NCBI GenBank assembly: GCA_019155205.2
Contig: JAHNZQ020000049.1
Coordinates: forward strand, 177,064 to 241,063
Reading direction: 5' to 3'
Source: Gracilaria vermiculophylla
Taxonomy: Eukaryota > Rhodophyta > Florideophyceae > Gracilariales > Gracilariaceae
DNA length: 64,000 nucleotides
In this document: positions 11,016-21,879 of the stretch, piece by piece
Numbering within the stretch: the first letter of the stretch is position 1
How the letters are laid out: the number at the start of each line of letters is the position of its first letter
Position numbers and translations under genes: made by a program
Notes under the pieces: generated by a model
The model's input: only the letters and a program-made list of their open reading frames with translations
What the model was told of the DNA's origin: nothing
Database searches by the model: none

Positions 11016-11950
11016 TTATTTATTAAAGCACTCGACAAGGGGCTCTTTTCCCGTTTTGAATGGACTTATATCTCTGCATTTGGCCAGTGATTTTTCCATG
11101 GCAGCTCTGATATCGGAATCAGAGTCTTCGCCGACATCGAGATACGCATCGTTTTCACCGATTTCATACTCGTCTTCATTAATGGCGCCGTGCACCATCC
11201 GCTGCCCCTGCCATTGTGAAGAGACGCGTAAGATCTTGTTGAAGTCTTTGTACCGTTCGAGCTCCATCTCGGATGATGCGTACAGTACTGGGATATAGAC
11301 ATCTTATCCAACGTAAGACATTGTTGCTGCAAATAGCACGCGGTTGTTCAAACCTAAATTGTTCAAGAGCTCTCTTCTTATAAGAATTGCATATATCTGC
11401 TAATTCGCTATCTGTGGATAGTTAAACTTTTGTATTGTACGCCCTGTGTCACAAGATAGGATGTCGCATATAGCCCATCTGCTTTTAACATTTTATTGTT
11501 CCAGGTAAACTCTAGGACCCTGGGCTCTATTCCCAGAAGTGACCTGAGCCAGAGAATTTGTACGGGTGTACAGCAGCAGTCAAAATTGCCTACTATAAGC
11601 TCGAGGTTTTGTTCTGTAAAGAAGTACAAGGCGAGGGGGTGTGTTGATAGTTCAAAATTTGAAATTATACCATGTGTCACAAGAGACTTTAGCGCATATA
11701 GCACATCTTCTTTCCATCACTACCAACCAATCGAAAATGCAAAGAATCTTGTTGTTGCAATAACGGAGTTTTAGCATCACCTCAGCAGTGACTCTGAGAG
11801 CAAGTATGATTGTTGATGAGTTTTTAATGCAGATATCAAATGCGGCTTGTCGTCGGAGCCTATGAATGGACATTGCACCATCAAGCTTGCAAAGCTGGTC
11901 TTTTAAATTTTTTGGTAAGAGGTTTGCAGAAGCACCCTCATCTGCAGTGA
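11016..11950 (-). pseudogene. Gypsy C aspartic protease region, split by a TRIM
   Basis: Directly after the gag stop the minus strand reads V-T-A-D-E-G-A-S-A-N-L-L-P, equivalent to the D-[ST]-G-A active site of retroelement proteases but with E for S/T. A TRIM interrupts the frame at 11,413-11,719. Beyond it the reading resumes with an I-L-I-R-R-E-L-L-N-N-L-G block, the counterpart of the I-L-G-R-P-L-L motif near the protease C-terminus. An acidic linker follows (frame to 11,016). Stops are present on both sides of the insert. Confidence 0.7.
11413..11719. mobile_element. TRIM-like miniature LTR element, older copy
   Basis: The element is 307 bp, with 78-bp direct terminal repeats at 11,413-11,490 (TGTGGATAG...TTTTAACA) and 11,642-11,719 (TGTTGATAG...CATCA). 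A purine-rich tract (AAGGCGAGGGGG) precedes the second repeat. It has the same architecture and clear similarity to the copy at 26,435-26,743, and no coding capacity. Flanks CTATC (11,408-11,412) and CTACC (11,720-11,724) look like a 5-bp target duplication with one change. The protease frame of gypsy C continues across the site once insert and duplicate are ignored. The primer-binding site is eroded here. Confidence 0.8.
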
Positions 11951-11951
11951 C

Positions 11952-12760
11952 TTACATCTTAGGTTCTTCGTGACAGAAATTTGCGTCGAAAAAAGTAGAA
12001 AAAACATGCTCATCCTCACCAACCTTCTTCACTTTCACTGAGTCTGGGCCTTTGTCTGCTGCCTTTTGATTCTCTCTGAATGCTTTTAGCAGCGATTTTA
12101 ATTCTTCTTCTGCCGAGTTGGGATAGTCATGCATACAATTTCGCTTCCCCTTACACTTCGATGTAGTCATATAGAAAAATGTTGCTCGTATGGGTTTGAT
12201 ATCGCACTTGTTGTCACCCCTATCGTGTTTTCGCTTCTTTAATAGCATGGTTTCGTCCTTCTTATTAGGGAGAATGGACTCGTTTACATCATCTATCTGA
12301 TTGCGATGCACATATTCGTATTTCTCTGGCTCCTCTGCATGTCGCTTTCCGTAGGCTGTAACGTTTTTCCTATGCTGAAAAACATGCGATTCAATTTGCA
12401 GTATGCCATCCATGTGATCCTGGAAGCGATGGGGGCGTACGCGCTTACGGATATGTTTGATAGCGACTCCAGGATTCTTCGTGTGTGCATCACTATAATC
12501 ATGATCACCAAAGGCGTCATGGTATTTGCATACCAAATTGGAGACCGCTCTTACGCGTCATCAATATCAATGTCCATCTTGACGTCTGTGATTTTCTTGT
12601 CCTAATGATTGACTTTAATTTTGCTTCGAGCAATTTTAAAATTCTCTTTGAGACATTGATTGATCATATCGTCGTTGACGTCTTTAATAGACGTCGCGTC
12701 AATGAGTTTTACTTCAATCATAGTAACCATCATAGTTTCAGTAAAATTCACCTCTAGTGA
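11952..12760 (-). pseudogene. Gypsy C gag-like relic
   Basis: The main frame (12,536-11,952, 194 codons) contains a helical capsid-like part (K-N-P-G-V-A-I-K-H-I-R-K-R-V-R-P, then F-Q-D-H-M-D-G-I-L-Q), a charged KRK-rich linker and a knuckle-like C-K-G-K-R-N-C-M-H-D-Y-P. A Ser/Glu/Lys-rich tail leads into the protease. Upstream to ~12,760 the N-terminal part continues in another frame with stops. The assignment to gag rests on order and on the downstream protease and integrase; the sequence alone would be weak. Confidence 0.6.
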
Positions 12761-13029
12761 TGTGCAGTAATGTTGAGACCACCCTTGCTTCTTTCGGCGA
12801 GCTGTTCTTTGTCACGCACGAATTTACGCATGAATTGCGCAAATCAGGCTAGATTGATCTGTTCTGGCTGCAAAGCCTCGATGCCTTCCACAGTCACCTG
12901 TTGCACGTGAGCTTCGGTATCCGTCGTTTCGTTCTTCTACACCATCGTAAAGCTCAAAAGCACATAAAACCTTCCTGCAAAAATATTATTATTATGCGAA
13001 TTCGCGGGACTACGCGCAACTTGCCTACA
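12761..13029. other. Gypsy C 5' leader region
   Basis: No gene is visible between the gag relic and the right-hand LTR. This would hold the primer-binding site and leader of gypsy C, but I could not identify a primer match. Confidence 0.4.
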
Positions 13030-13197
13030 GGAAAAAAAAGCCAACAGATCGATGAGGAGCTCTCCCTCTACCCTCATCCTCCAGGGCTTTTTTAAGCTAT
13101 AGTACAATTACAAGATCATAATTAGAAGTTGTGAGCACGGGCTCCACCGCGAAAGAGATATTCGACAGCGGCCAACAGCGAGTTCTTCTGCGCTACA
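13030..13197 (-). repeat. Gypsy C 5' LTR (approximate limits)
   Basis: Partner of 7,530-7,699 with the same order of short conserved blocks. The minus-strand start is TGTAGCGC at 13,197. The two copies are well diverged, pointing to an old insertion. Confidence 0.6.
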
Positions 13198-14857
13198 AAC
13201 ATTTTTCTAACTACGAGTGCAGAACTTTGTTCGCGACGTGTCGGAATCAAAGCATTTGGTGTGATTCTGTCCCAAGATTTTTTTTTCTTTGGTAGGAAGG
13301 AAAACGATGCTGGTTTGATATCAGTGAAGCCAGATACGCACATCCTTTTGCCAGGGCTCTAGTCAAGTGATTTCGCTGGTTTTGCTGCATTTGGAATCTG
13401 GACTTTGAGTACTGGACTAACGTTTGCCCTTCCTTATTTTACCTGCGTGAGCCTGGCTATTGCTGTGATTATACCATGTTTTCTGTTTGGGGGGGTGCTT
13501 TCGCATTGTGTTGTGTAATGCGCATGCCAAACCGTTTCGTATAAACTCTTGGAAACGAACATGGTTTTCGTCCTTCTACGTCGTTTTTTTCTTCATACGA
13601 AATATTTTATTTCCAAGGTTTCTCTCAAACATATCAATATCATCCTGAACATTGTTGCTTTTCACTTTTGCGTTGAAGAATAGCACGCATGTCTTTGGTA
13701 CGGAAACAAGAGCTATACAAAAAATTTCTGAGGTCGCAAGGAAATCACAGAGATGAGCAGCTCTGCCCTTAAATCAAGCAAAAGGTATTTGAAGTAGATC
13801 GGCCACACCTTTTTGTTTTAATGCGCATGGTTTGAATATTTTGCGGCGCTGTGCCATGCCAAAGTTCTAATAACAATGGAACTTGTTTTCAATGGAACTC
13901 ATGAGACTCTTGATAACGTGTGACGCTTATTATCAAGTGGTTAAGTAATCCCCACAGTCAGAACTACATTCTCTTGACCGGTAAGCTTCATAGCCAAAAC
14001 CTAAAGGAGCTCTAACATTGCAGAGATTGTAGCGAAATCATTTTCTTCGATAAAGGTAGTATCTTCTACATCTGAGTTATCTACTATGAAAGCATCGATA
14101 TTTTTTTTTTCGTATCATTGTCCCCACTTGCGCAAAGTAGCCTCGATAGTGTATATCTAACCAGGGCCTTCATATGAGGTCAAAAGACCTCATATGAGGC
14201 CAGTTTAAATTACTTTGTAATTATGTGAAAACATCAAAAGTTTTCCAAGTTATTTTTGTTCTGATATCCTTGTTATGTTGCCGACGCCGGCAGCGCTGAG
14301 TTTTCACAACAACCAATGGTGAATAGTGACTGCTATATCAATCAAAGCCGTCAACATCATTCGGAAACTATGACATCGTCCACAGATCCTCGCAGAAACA
14401 CTGGAACAACTGTCAACAGCCGCGCTCGCCTGGCTACCTGTGGTGAGGAATTCAAACGCTATTATAGATCTTTGCAGAGGTCCAAAACGGTCAGAGGAAT
14501 ATTTTAAAATGTTGATGTTCGCAAAATCAACAATCGAAATCTCAAATTCTTGACGGTAAACTTGAGGTTACCCGATCGCGAGAAAGACGTTAGTCTACCT
14601 TTGTGCAGTTTCAAACTCGGTACCGTTGTTTATAAGACCCCGCACGCTGCAGAAGAACAAAATCATACGATAGACACCAGTAACATCGTAATTGCCGAAC
14701 GTGAAGCTCTTGTTACACCACCGAATATGCAACATTTGCAAGAGCAGCCAGATGATCAAAACATGTATGCAATTCGCCAATCACCCATTGCTCATGGTCG
14801 GTAAAGAAAAATCTATACGACTTTGAGTTCTCTGAATGGTTGTATGCAAACGCATAA
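13198..14857. other. Stretch without a recognisable gene
   Basis: Only short open frames without motifs (for example 13,122-13,343 minus and 14,316-14,507 and 14,550-14,804 plus). The last two may be remains of the piggyBac element that follows, but I see no motif to prove it. It includes the hairpin listed separately. Confidence 0.5.
14165..14201. repeat. Near-perfect hairpin
   Basis: The arm GGCCTTCATATGAGGTC is followed by AAAA and then GACCTCATATGAGGCC. The arms pair completely apart from one extra T. It could be the end of an inverted-repeat element; a related GACCTCCTATGAGGTC palindrome lies at 16,960-16,975. No function is evident. Confidence 0.75.
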
Positions 14858-16140
14858 GTGGAATATTATTGGTTCAGCAGGAGATTTTATCTCACCACGT
14901 CACTCTCCTTCAGAAATGACTGCATTGGACTTATTTTTTTATATATTTCCTACGTATCACTTGCAATTAATCGTGAGCAGAACAAATATTTGACTAGAAA
15001 TCAAAGGCGCTGGAAGAACCTCAGGAGGGGAGCTGCTCAAATGTTTTGGAGTTCTTATTTTAATGACTCGTATTGAATTTCTAACGGACGAGATCTTCGC
15101 GGCATTGAGCCTTTTTCTAATTTTATTCTACAACCAAATATTGGACTTTGTTTGTCTTGAAACAGATTTGAGTCGCTTAGAAGTTGCATATGTTTTAGTG
15201 GAAATGGTGTGATTTAAGAGCAAGGAATCGTAAGATGGTATTTCATAGCAGATTTCGGGAAGGCGGTCAATAATCATCGCCGTTCTTTTGTTACGTCATC
15301 ACATGGTTTATGTGTTGACGAAGGAATGTCACGGTGGTACGGTTTAGGAGGTCATTGGACTGATGTGGGGCTTCCCCACTATAGAGCATTGGATAGAAAG
15401 CCCGAAAATGGTCTTGAAATGAAAACTGTTTTTTGTGTACGAAGTGGTATAATGCTGAATATTGAACTCAATATTGGTACCAATAATCCAGAATAGGATT
15501 ATGACTCCGATAATGCTCATGAAACGGCTATTCTACTTCGTTTTATGCAACCGTGGTTTGGATCAGATTGTTTGGTAAGGACCGATTCTTTTCTTGGATC
15601 TCTCAACGCTGTTAAAGCACTCATGGAAAAAAGGGTTGAGGTTTACTGGAGTAACAAAAAAAGCATCTCGGAAATTTTCTATGAACCACTTATCTAATAT
15701 CACTTTAAGGAACAGAGGCGACTTTGTATCCATGGTTTCAAAAGAAAGCGTCCCAAAATAATGACATGATAGCCGTAATGTGGATGGATCGAGACAGGAA
15801 GTACTATATTTCAACCTCGGGCACAGTTAATCCAGATATGTCTATTGATAGGGAGAGATGGAGACGAGAGGGAACTATTTCTAAGAAAATAGAATTTCAG
15901 GTTGCCCTTCCTGAGATTTGTGAAGAATATTACAAAAAATGTTCAATGATGGATCGCCATAACAGAAGCCGATAAGATACTTTAAATCTTAAAAAGAAAA
16001 CAGAAGTGAAAGAGTCGTCATTTCGAGTCAATTGCTCCCTTTTAGTAATTTGCATTGCGGATGCAGGGAAACTGTATAAGGCAGCAAATGGAAGCAAGAG
16101 CATTACAAGTTCATACCATTTTTATTGTAAACTGGCTGCT
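14858..16140 (+). pseudogene. piggyBac-like transposase pseudogene
   Basis: Across several frames the plus strand spells the core of piggyBac-family transposases. Near 15,300-15,460: H-G-L-C-V-D-E-G-M-S-R-W-Y-G-L-G-G-H-W (first catalytic D), then L-P-H-Y-R-A-L-D-R-K-P-E-N-G and R-S-G-I-M-L. Near 15,570: R-T-D-S-F-L-G-S (second D). Near 15,770: A-V-M-W-M-D-R-D (third acidic region). Then at 15,900-16,090: V-A-L-P-E-I-C-E-E-Y-Y-K-K-C-S-M-M-D-R-H-N, and S-S-F-R-V-N-C-S-L-L with G-K-L-Y-K-A. In-frame stops and frame changes show decay. The N-terminal limit at 14,858 is the first open frame and is approximate. No TTAA-flanked termini were found. Confidence 0.85.
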
Positions 16141-16721
16141 GAATGATCGAAATACTGGGAACACCACTAGATTAAGGAACAGAAATGAAACGGAAAATGA
16201 AAATAATAATAAAGAGCCAATGTGTGCTGGCATTCGCTTGCATTTAATACAAAGCAATAGAAAAAGAAAAAAACCAAAAAATTGGAATGATTACAAAAGC
16301 CTTATATCGAGAACGATGCCATTATTGCTGAGATAATACGAAATAGAAGTTTTTATATTCTGGATGCTATTCTAAGAAACGAAAATAAATGTTATTATGA
16401 TTCACTGGTACAAACAGAGATTGTTTTATGAAACAAATTGAGGAGTGTCACGGTATAATGAAGCATAGTATATAAAAGAAATTTCAACAACGTTGAAAAA
16501 ATTGGGTTTTTACAGTAAAATTCAATATTTTAATCCAATTGTTGGACAAACGTTCTTCTACTTTAAGTCTCCTTCTACTTCAATCTGCGTTATTATGACT
16601 TGCTATTTTACTTAGACTCTGTACCGAAACTGCACTTTTAACATATCTCACCTTATTCTTTCAGCTGTTCAAGTGGGTGTTGCAAACGCTTCGAGAGTTT
16701 AAAAAGTTTCAGAATTAGTCG

Positions 16722-16737
16722 AGCTCCCGCGGGAGCT
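16722..16737. repeat. 16-bp perfect palindrome
   Basis: AGCTCCCGCGGGAGCT is fully self-complementary and stands out as a GC-rich island in AT-rich sequence, next to the tRNA-like block. Confidence 0.8.
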
Positions 16738-16752
16738 TTGGAGTTTTTAAAA

Positions 16753-16824
16753 TCTCAGCGAGGTTTGAACTCAGAATTAGTTGCTCGCATGTAGTCTGAT
16801 AATCACTGAGCTGCCGTGATTTCT
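16753..16824 (-). repeat. tRNA-like block, candidate SINE remnant
   Basis: On the minus strand, AGCTCAGTGAT (16,802-16,812) resembles a pol III A box and GAGTTCAAACCTC (16,760-16,772) fits the B-box core GTTCRANNC, at roughly tRNA spacing. The T arm has only about four pairs and I could not fold a normal D or anticodon arm. A functional tRNA is therefore unlikely, and a tRNA-derived SINE fragment or tRNA pseudogene is the better reading. Confidence 0.3.
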
Positions 16825-18647
16825 CATGGCGTAGACTACAACTATTTATTCTTCACAGGCAATCCTGGAGAACAGGTTTTTAAATTTGAGATTTCCAAAA
16901 CATTGCCCTACGGGTCCAATTCCAATTTTTTAATTTCTAATTTTGTGTGATGGTACGCTGACCTCCTATGAGGTCCGTGCACCGTTTGTATTGACAATGA
17001 AGATCTCCTCTGAGCCCAGAACTGTGCCCTGGACCATTAGATCCAGCCCCAACAACACGTGGTCCACTTTTAGGAACAAAGGACTCTGGTTTTCCAGAAC
17101 CTGAGCCTTTCCCACTGCACCAACATTTCTTTTTTGCGTTTTGATCAACTTAATCATGCTGCTATTCCAACTATCGACGCGAATGTCACGATTGGTTTTT
17201 TTCTTTATCTGCTGCACACAATATGCTTCTTTGCAAAAAAAAACCCCTTCATTGAAGCTGGTGAGTATCATCTTTAAAACGTTTTCGTGGTTAAGCCTGC
17301 TTTGTACTTTTTTGTCATGCGTCCTTCAATACAGAAACCCCTTTCCACTCCAGAAGAAGACGAACTCGTCCCAAGAATTCTAAAATTAAACTGAAAAAGT
17401 TGCGACCACTTGCCTGCGTAGTCGATTTGGTACAAAACAGCAATATCCTCACAAGATCATAAAAAATTTCTTTTTGACTCATCGCGTCGGAGAAAATGCG
17501 TCATCTTACAAATTTCAGAATCATCTCCTCGTCTTTCTCCCTGTGCCAATCAATTTCTTGTGAGGTATTTTATTTACAGTAGTAAAACTCAACGCAATGT
17601 AGAGGAGTTGTCGGTGGAATACGTCACGTTGAACCATGCAGCTTTGCAACAAAAGCCAATAGCACCTCTTTGCAACGAATATCAGTAAAACAACCAGTCA
17701 GTGGTAAATATAATTGCCAGTGACATAGCAAAGATGATCATTTTTCATAGAGAAGTAGATGCGTCCAAATATTTCGAAGAAGATGATAAACATTAAGAGC
17801 GTCTCCCGAGAGAACTTTATGTCTGACATTATGTTCGAAAGCCACTGGATTCTGGCGCAAACGCGTGGATTGCACTGCAAATAAACCCGTGGCAAAATCC
17901 GGTCATGAAATCAGTCGTTCGTACACCTTGACACTCCGTACAATGAAGCATGGCATGCTTGTACTTGCCGAAAACCATATGGTTGCCAGTCTGCACGGAC
18001 GTGAGGCAGTTTGATGTAGCGCCGGCCTATCGAGTTGATCGGATCTGTTTTTTGTCGCTTTCAGTGAAATAGTATTGGGCAGCAGCAGCATTTTGTGGTG
18101 GTCCTTCTGTTTTCTAAATCGGTGGTGACGTTTTTGATACTTGTGGAGATCTGTAACCACAAACGATGACTTCAGAAGTATGTCTGCTGTGCACATAATG
18201 GAACCCAAGTCGTGCACAAGAAGGTCAAAAACGTTCGTCTGGTCGTGGAAAGTGGGCAAATGATTATTTCGTTGTACGGAAAGCTTTTCATTTTTGACAA
18301 AACAACTCGCAAGTCACTGAGGACGGCACATATGCTACTTATTGCCCCAAAAGAAAACAATACCTCCTTCAGAATATGTGCATAAGTCTCCGCCCTGCAG
18401 CATTGGAATCCGCTGTAGACGGATTATAGAAATAACGTTTCCCATTCGCCTTCGGTGCAAAATTAAAGACAGCAATAAATTAACAACGGAATCGTGCACT
18501 CCGTTGGTCCAATCGTCATACGCCAGTGTATTCTAACAGTTTTAAAGTAAGAACCTCAGAATGATCAACCTATTTGGAGAACATATTTGAAATATACTGT
18601 CAAATATCTCTCAGAAAATCTATATGTAGTTAAAAGATAGCCACATA
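16825..18647. other. Stretch without a recognised gene
   Basis: Minus-strand frames at 16,966-17,271 (101 codons) and 17,903-18,259 (118 codons) are the longest. Neither shows a motif I recognise, and both are surrounded by stops. They might be pieces of a decayed element. Confidence 0.45.
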
Positions 18648-19929
18648 CCGTGCCTTTCAAAAACATATTACCCCTCAAAAGTGCGCAAAAACTGCACTGT
18701 AGACTAGATTTTGCACATAGTCTATGTAGAATCGTTTCAAAAAGATATGAACACCGTCTTCTTTATAGTAAAAATGGCTCGAGGCCCGCCACTTTCCAAA
18801 AAAGAACAGCTTCAAATCGTTACCTCATACGCCGACAAAACATTCTAACAGTTTTATCGCTAACACACTAAAGCGTTCTAGTGTCACAATTGCTACTTTT
18901 CTCAAAAACCCGAATCTATATGGCCTAAAACGATCTCCTGGACGCCCAAAGAAGCTCAGCCCAGCAGATAAGAGAGAAAGTAAAAGGGCGTTGTGCAAAA
19001 GAAAAGTATTGTGCAAAACAATTGGAATTAATATCAATCTCAACGATTCTCAATCTACTATATGCCGGCAGATAAACACCACAATTTTATTTAAATATAA
19101 AAAAATGAAGAAACCTTTCTTTCTCGAAGACCATTACAAGCAAAAGAGAATTGATTGGTGTGCTGGAAAAGCCTACTGGAAAACGGAATGGGAAAATGTT
19201 ATTTTTACTGATGAAAAAAGTTCAGTTTGGAGGAACCATATTGCTACAAATATTATTGGCACGATTTTCGTAAGGAACGTCATGAGTTTTATACCAGGCA
19301 CTCTGGTGGAGGCTCTGTAATGGTCTGGGCGGGCGTTTCTGAAAGAGGTCTAACGGAAATTGCCTTCATTGAAACGAACATGAATGCAGAAAAATATCAA
19401 GAAGTTCTATACAACTATTTGCTACCTTTTGGTTTATGTTTCAATGAAAAAAATTTCATTTTTCAACAGGATAATGCGCCTGTACACACTGCATCTTTAA
19501 TCAAAACTTGGCTACAGGAGTCTGAGGTATCTGTTTTAGAGTGGCCAGCGCGCTCACCAGATTTGAACCCAATCGAAAACATTTGGGGACTGCTGGCAAT
19601 GATGGTTTATGCGCATGGAAGGCAATTTCAGACAATTTTTGAACTCAAAAACTTTATTAAAAATTGCTGAAAATCTATAACAGTTTCAACCGTAGAAAAG
19701 TACATCAATTCGATGGCGAAACGCTGCATTAGCGTTATACCGCAGAAAGAATGCAAAATAAACTATTGAGCGTCGCGCAGTATAGATTTGTTATTGATGA
19801 TCATATGTTTTTGAAACGTCTTTTTGACTTTACTTTTTTCTGAAACCTATTTTTGTAGGCGTACAGTATACATTTATTCGTTCGTTTTTTGAGATTTCAC
19901 GGCATGTCGTATGTTTTTGAAACAGTCTG
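18648..19929 (+). mobile_element. Tc1-like DNA transposon, best-preserved copy
   Basis: TA lies on both sides (18,646-18,647 and 19,930-19,931). The ends CCGTGCCTTTCAAAAACATA and, at the right, GTATGTTTTTGAAACAGTCTG form imperfect inverted repeats of about 20 bp. At 1,282 bp it is a typical compact Tc1 element with a single transposase gene, now interrupted. Confidence 0.9.
18774..19670 (+). pseudogene. Tc1-like DD34E transposase, broken by frameshifts
   Basis: The N-terminus is M-A-R-G-P-P-L-S-K-K-E-Q-L-Q-I, the start of the helix-turn-helix domain. A frameshift near 18,845 moves reading to the frame with S-P-G-R-P-K-K-L-S, the GRPR-like linker, and then V-I-F-T-D-E-K-S-S-V-W (first catalytic D). 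A second frameshift near 19,230 leads into the 19,227-19,670 frame with HSGGGSVMVWAGVS, FQQDNAPVHTAS (second D) and ARSPDLNPIENIWG (E). Exactly 34 residues separate the second D from the E, the DD34E signature of the Tc1 family. Total coding length is about 297 codons plus losses. Apart from the two shifts it is well preserved, so this is the youngest Tc1 copy here. Confidence 0.9.
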
Positions 19930-19931
19930 TA

Positions 19932-20254
19932 AGTTAGGTATAAGGGTCTTTGCTATTTGATACAGCAAGTCGGATCCAGGCCGCCGCGACATTATCGGAA
20001 AAGAGAACATGCGCTTGACGACTAATCTCATGAACAATTCATTCAAACTTGTTTCAATTAATACAAGTCATCGCCCTCCACATTTTCAGGCCATTTTATT
20101 GCGGCGGAGACCAATGATTGTTCCATATTTTGAACAGTTGGAGTACGTGTCACACTCCTGAATTACATTACAGCACATAGGCTACGACGTCTTTTTTCGA
20201 TGTAATCTGCGCAAAAAAAGCTCAGAATTGCGCTTCATGTCTTTCGCGGTATTC
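19932..20254. other. Intergenic, nothing recognised
   Basis: No open frame, repeat or RNA signal worth naming. Confidence 0.5.
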
Positions 20255-20580
20255 GAGTGACTGACAAGACTGAATGAGAGTTCTGATGCCTATTTGTCTG
20301 TCTAAGCAGTTTTATAAGCAATTCTATTCGGTGTTAGGCTGACTACAGTAGTCAATTGTGTGAATGTCTTCAGCAAAAACAATAGTAGATACTCCACCAG
20401 GATGTTTTTAACACCAAGATGTTGTTGGTAGTATTATGAATGAGCCACGCCGTACCAAAACATATTTCCTGTGATTGATCCCAGTTTCTACCACGAATGT
20501 TTATAACAGTCAAATAAATCAATGACGCTACCATTCCATCGTGTTCCCGGTATTTGCCACACAAGTTGCTCTCACAGGTT
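20255..20580 (-). repeat. Diverged relative of the copia 2 LTR
   Basis: This block shares islands with the copia 2 LTRs (49,104-49,446 and 57,277-57,613): GACAAGACTGAATGAGAGTTCT near its start, then AGCAGTTTTATAAG, and TTCCATCGTGTTC plus GTATTTGCCACAC near its end, in the same order. Between them it is poorly alignable. It is probably an old solo LTR of a related copia lineage. Confidence 0.5.
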
Positions 20581-21879
20581 CACGTCAGCTGTTGAGATCC
20601 TCTCAGCATATTTCAACAATGTCGCACTAATTAAGAGCCGTTTCATGCATGAGTACGTTCCCTACGCCTCTTCATGTTTCGCGGCAACATAAGAGGTGAT
20701 CTTCAAGTTAAGCGGCGTTTTTCTTTTTGTCACGCGATTTCCATTCCAAGCTGATGAATGTTATTTCCAGAGCGTCAGGATTGGCGGAGTCAGCAAAGCA
20801 TTATTTTGAAGAGCCGTGGTTTCCGAATTTGGTTTTTGCGACAGCGTTCGAATCACTCTAGTACATACCACTTGTCCTTTACTTCATGATTTACAAATCT
20901 CATTAGGGCACAGCCTTTTGTAGATGAGGTCAAGAGCATGAATGAAAAATGTTCCATTTGTCCGACAAAAGTATGTCTGACATCCTTCAAGAAGGAGGCA
21001 GGAAAGTAAAAACATGTAAAAGATTGAAAGTTAAGTCTAAATGAGAACGTAGTGTTCCTACAAGAGCGTGTAATCTTTTGCGATGGCGCTCAGAAATTAG
21101 AAGACCACGCAAAACGCAGTACACTGGCTATGATTTATGGGCGGCTTTTGAAGGAATAGCGTTTTGCTTTTGCTTAGCTCACCTTACAAAAAGTGTAATG
21201 GTGGATTTTTGGGAGTTGAGTACCCTTCCGATGCGTGAATCCGGGTTTTCAGCAAAGTTAGTTTCAATGTTTCTGTTCCTTTCATTTTGAGGGGGTTTCT
21301 CGGCCGGTGATGTTGCACGCCTTAAATGCCGCACGAAATCTTGCCATAGCTCCAATTGAGAGCCTAAATAAAGTCATGCATGGCATCAATCAATATAAAC
21401 ATGTACTACTTCGCCTTAATGCTTTGCATCCAAAATTGCCTTTTTAAAAAAGAAAAGCGGGTGCAAATTAATTTCAGAACACATCAGAAAAAATTTGCAC
21501 TGATCAATACATTCTGATTTCTTTTGAATTCCTGTCAAATATCACATTGTAAGAAATAATTTTTGGTTTTGTAACTTTTGACAACAGAGAAATCGAATTC
21601 TTCCGTTTCTTTCTGCGCCCTCAAAAACAGAAAGAATGATTTTTTCCTTTTTTCCTGAAATAGTACTACGGGTTATCGTGCAGTGCGTTTTAAAAGTATA
21701 AGATATGGCAAAATCACGTCAAAATGTGGAATTTTGCAACAGTAGCCACCCATCCACGTTGAATCTTTCAAAACTCGCTTTTAAAAAATTTCGGACATTC
21801 TTCGCTATTAAGCGGTGATGGCGAAAAGACATCATCCTTTTTCACAATCATAACAACATCTGAACATTTCTATGTTTCG
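20581..21879. other. Stretch without a recognised gene
   Basis: A 70-codon plus-strand frame at 21,078-21,290 has no motif. The right part (21,500-21,880) may still belong to the decayed Harbinger-like element that follows on the minus strand. Confidence 0.45.

Larger units (their letters stand above)
7530..13197 (-). mobile_element. Gypsy C: decayed chromodomain Ty3/gypsy retrotransposon
   Basis: Reading leftwards on the minus strand, the standard Ty3/gypsy order can be followed: gag with zinc knuckle (~12,760-11,952), aspartic protease (~11,950-11,300), reverse transcriptase ends, RNase H (~10,130-9,660), integrase zinc finger (9,638-9,288), integrase core (~9,262-8,880), integrase C-terminus (8,327-8,010) and a chromodomain (~8,009-7,770). 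The related sequences just outside (near 7,530-7,699 and 13,030-13,197) are its LTRs. Every domain is broken by stops or frameshifts. A solo LTR-A (10,299-10,851) and a TRIM (11,413-11,719) have inserted into it. Elements with this RNase H and integrase wording are, to my knowledge, common in oomycetes. Confidence 0.8.

Noticed and set aside
16753..16824. A functional tRNA gene
   Set aside because: B box fits, but the D and anticodon arms do not fold and the acceptor stem is absent.
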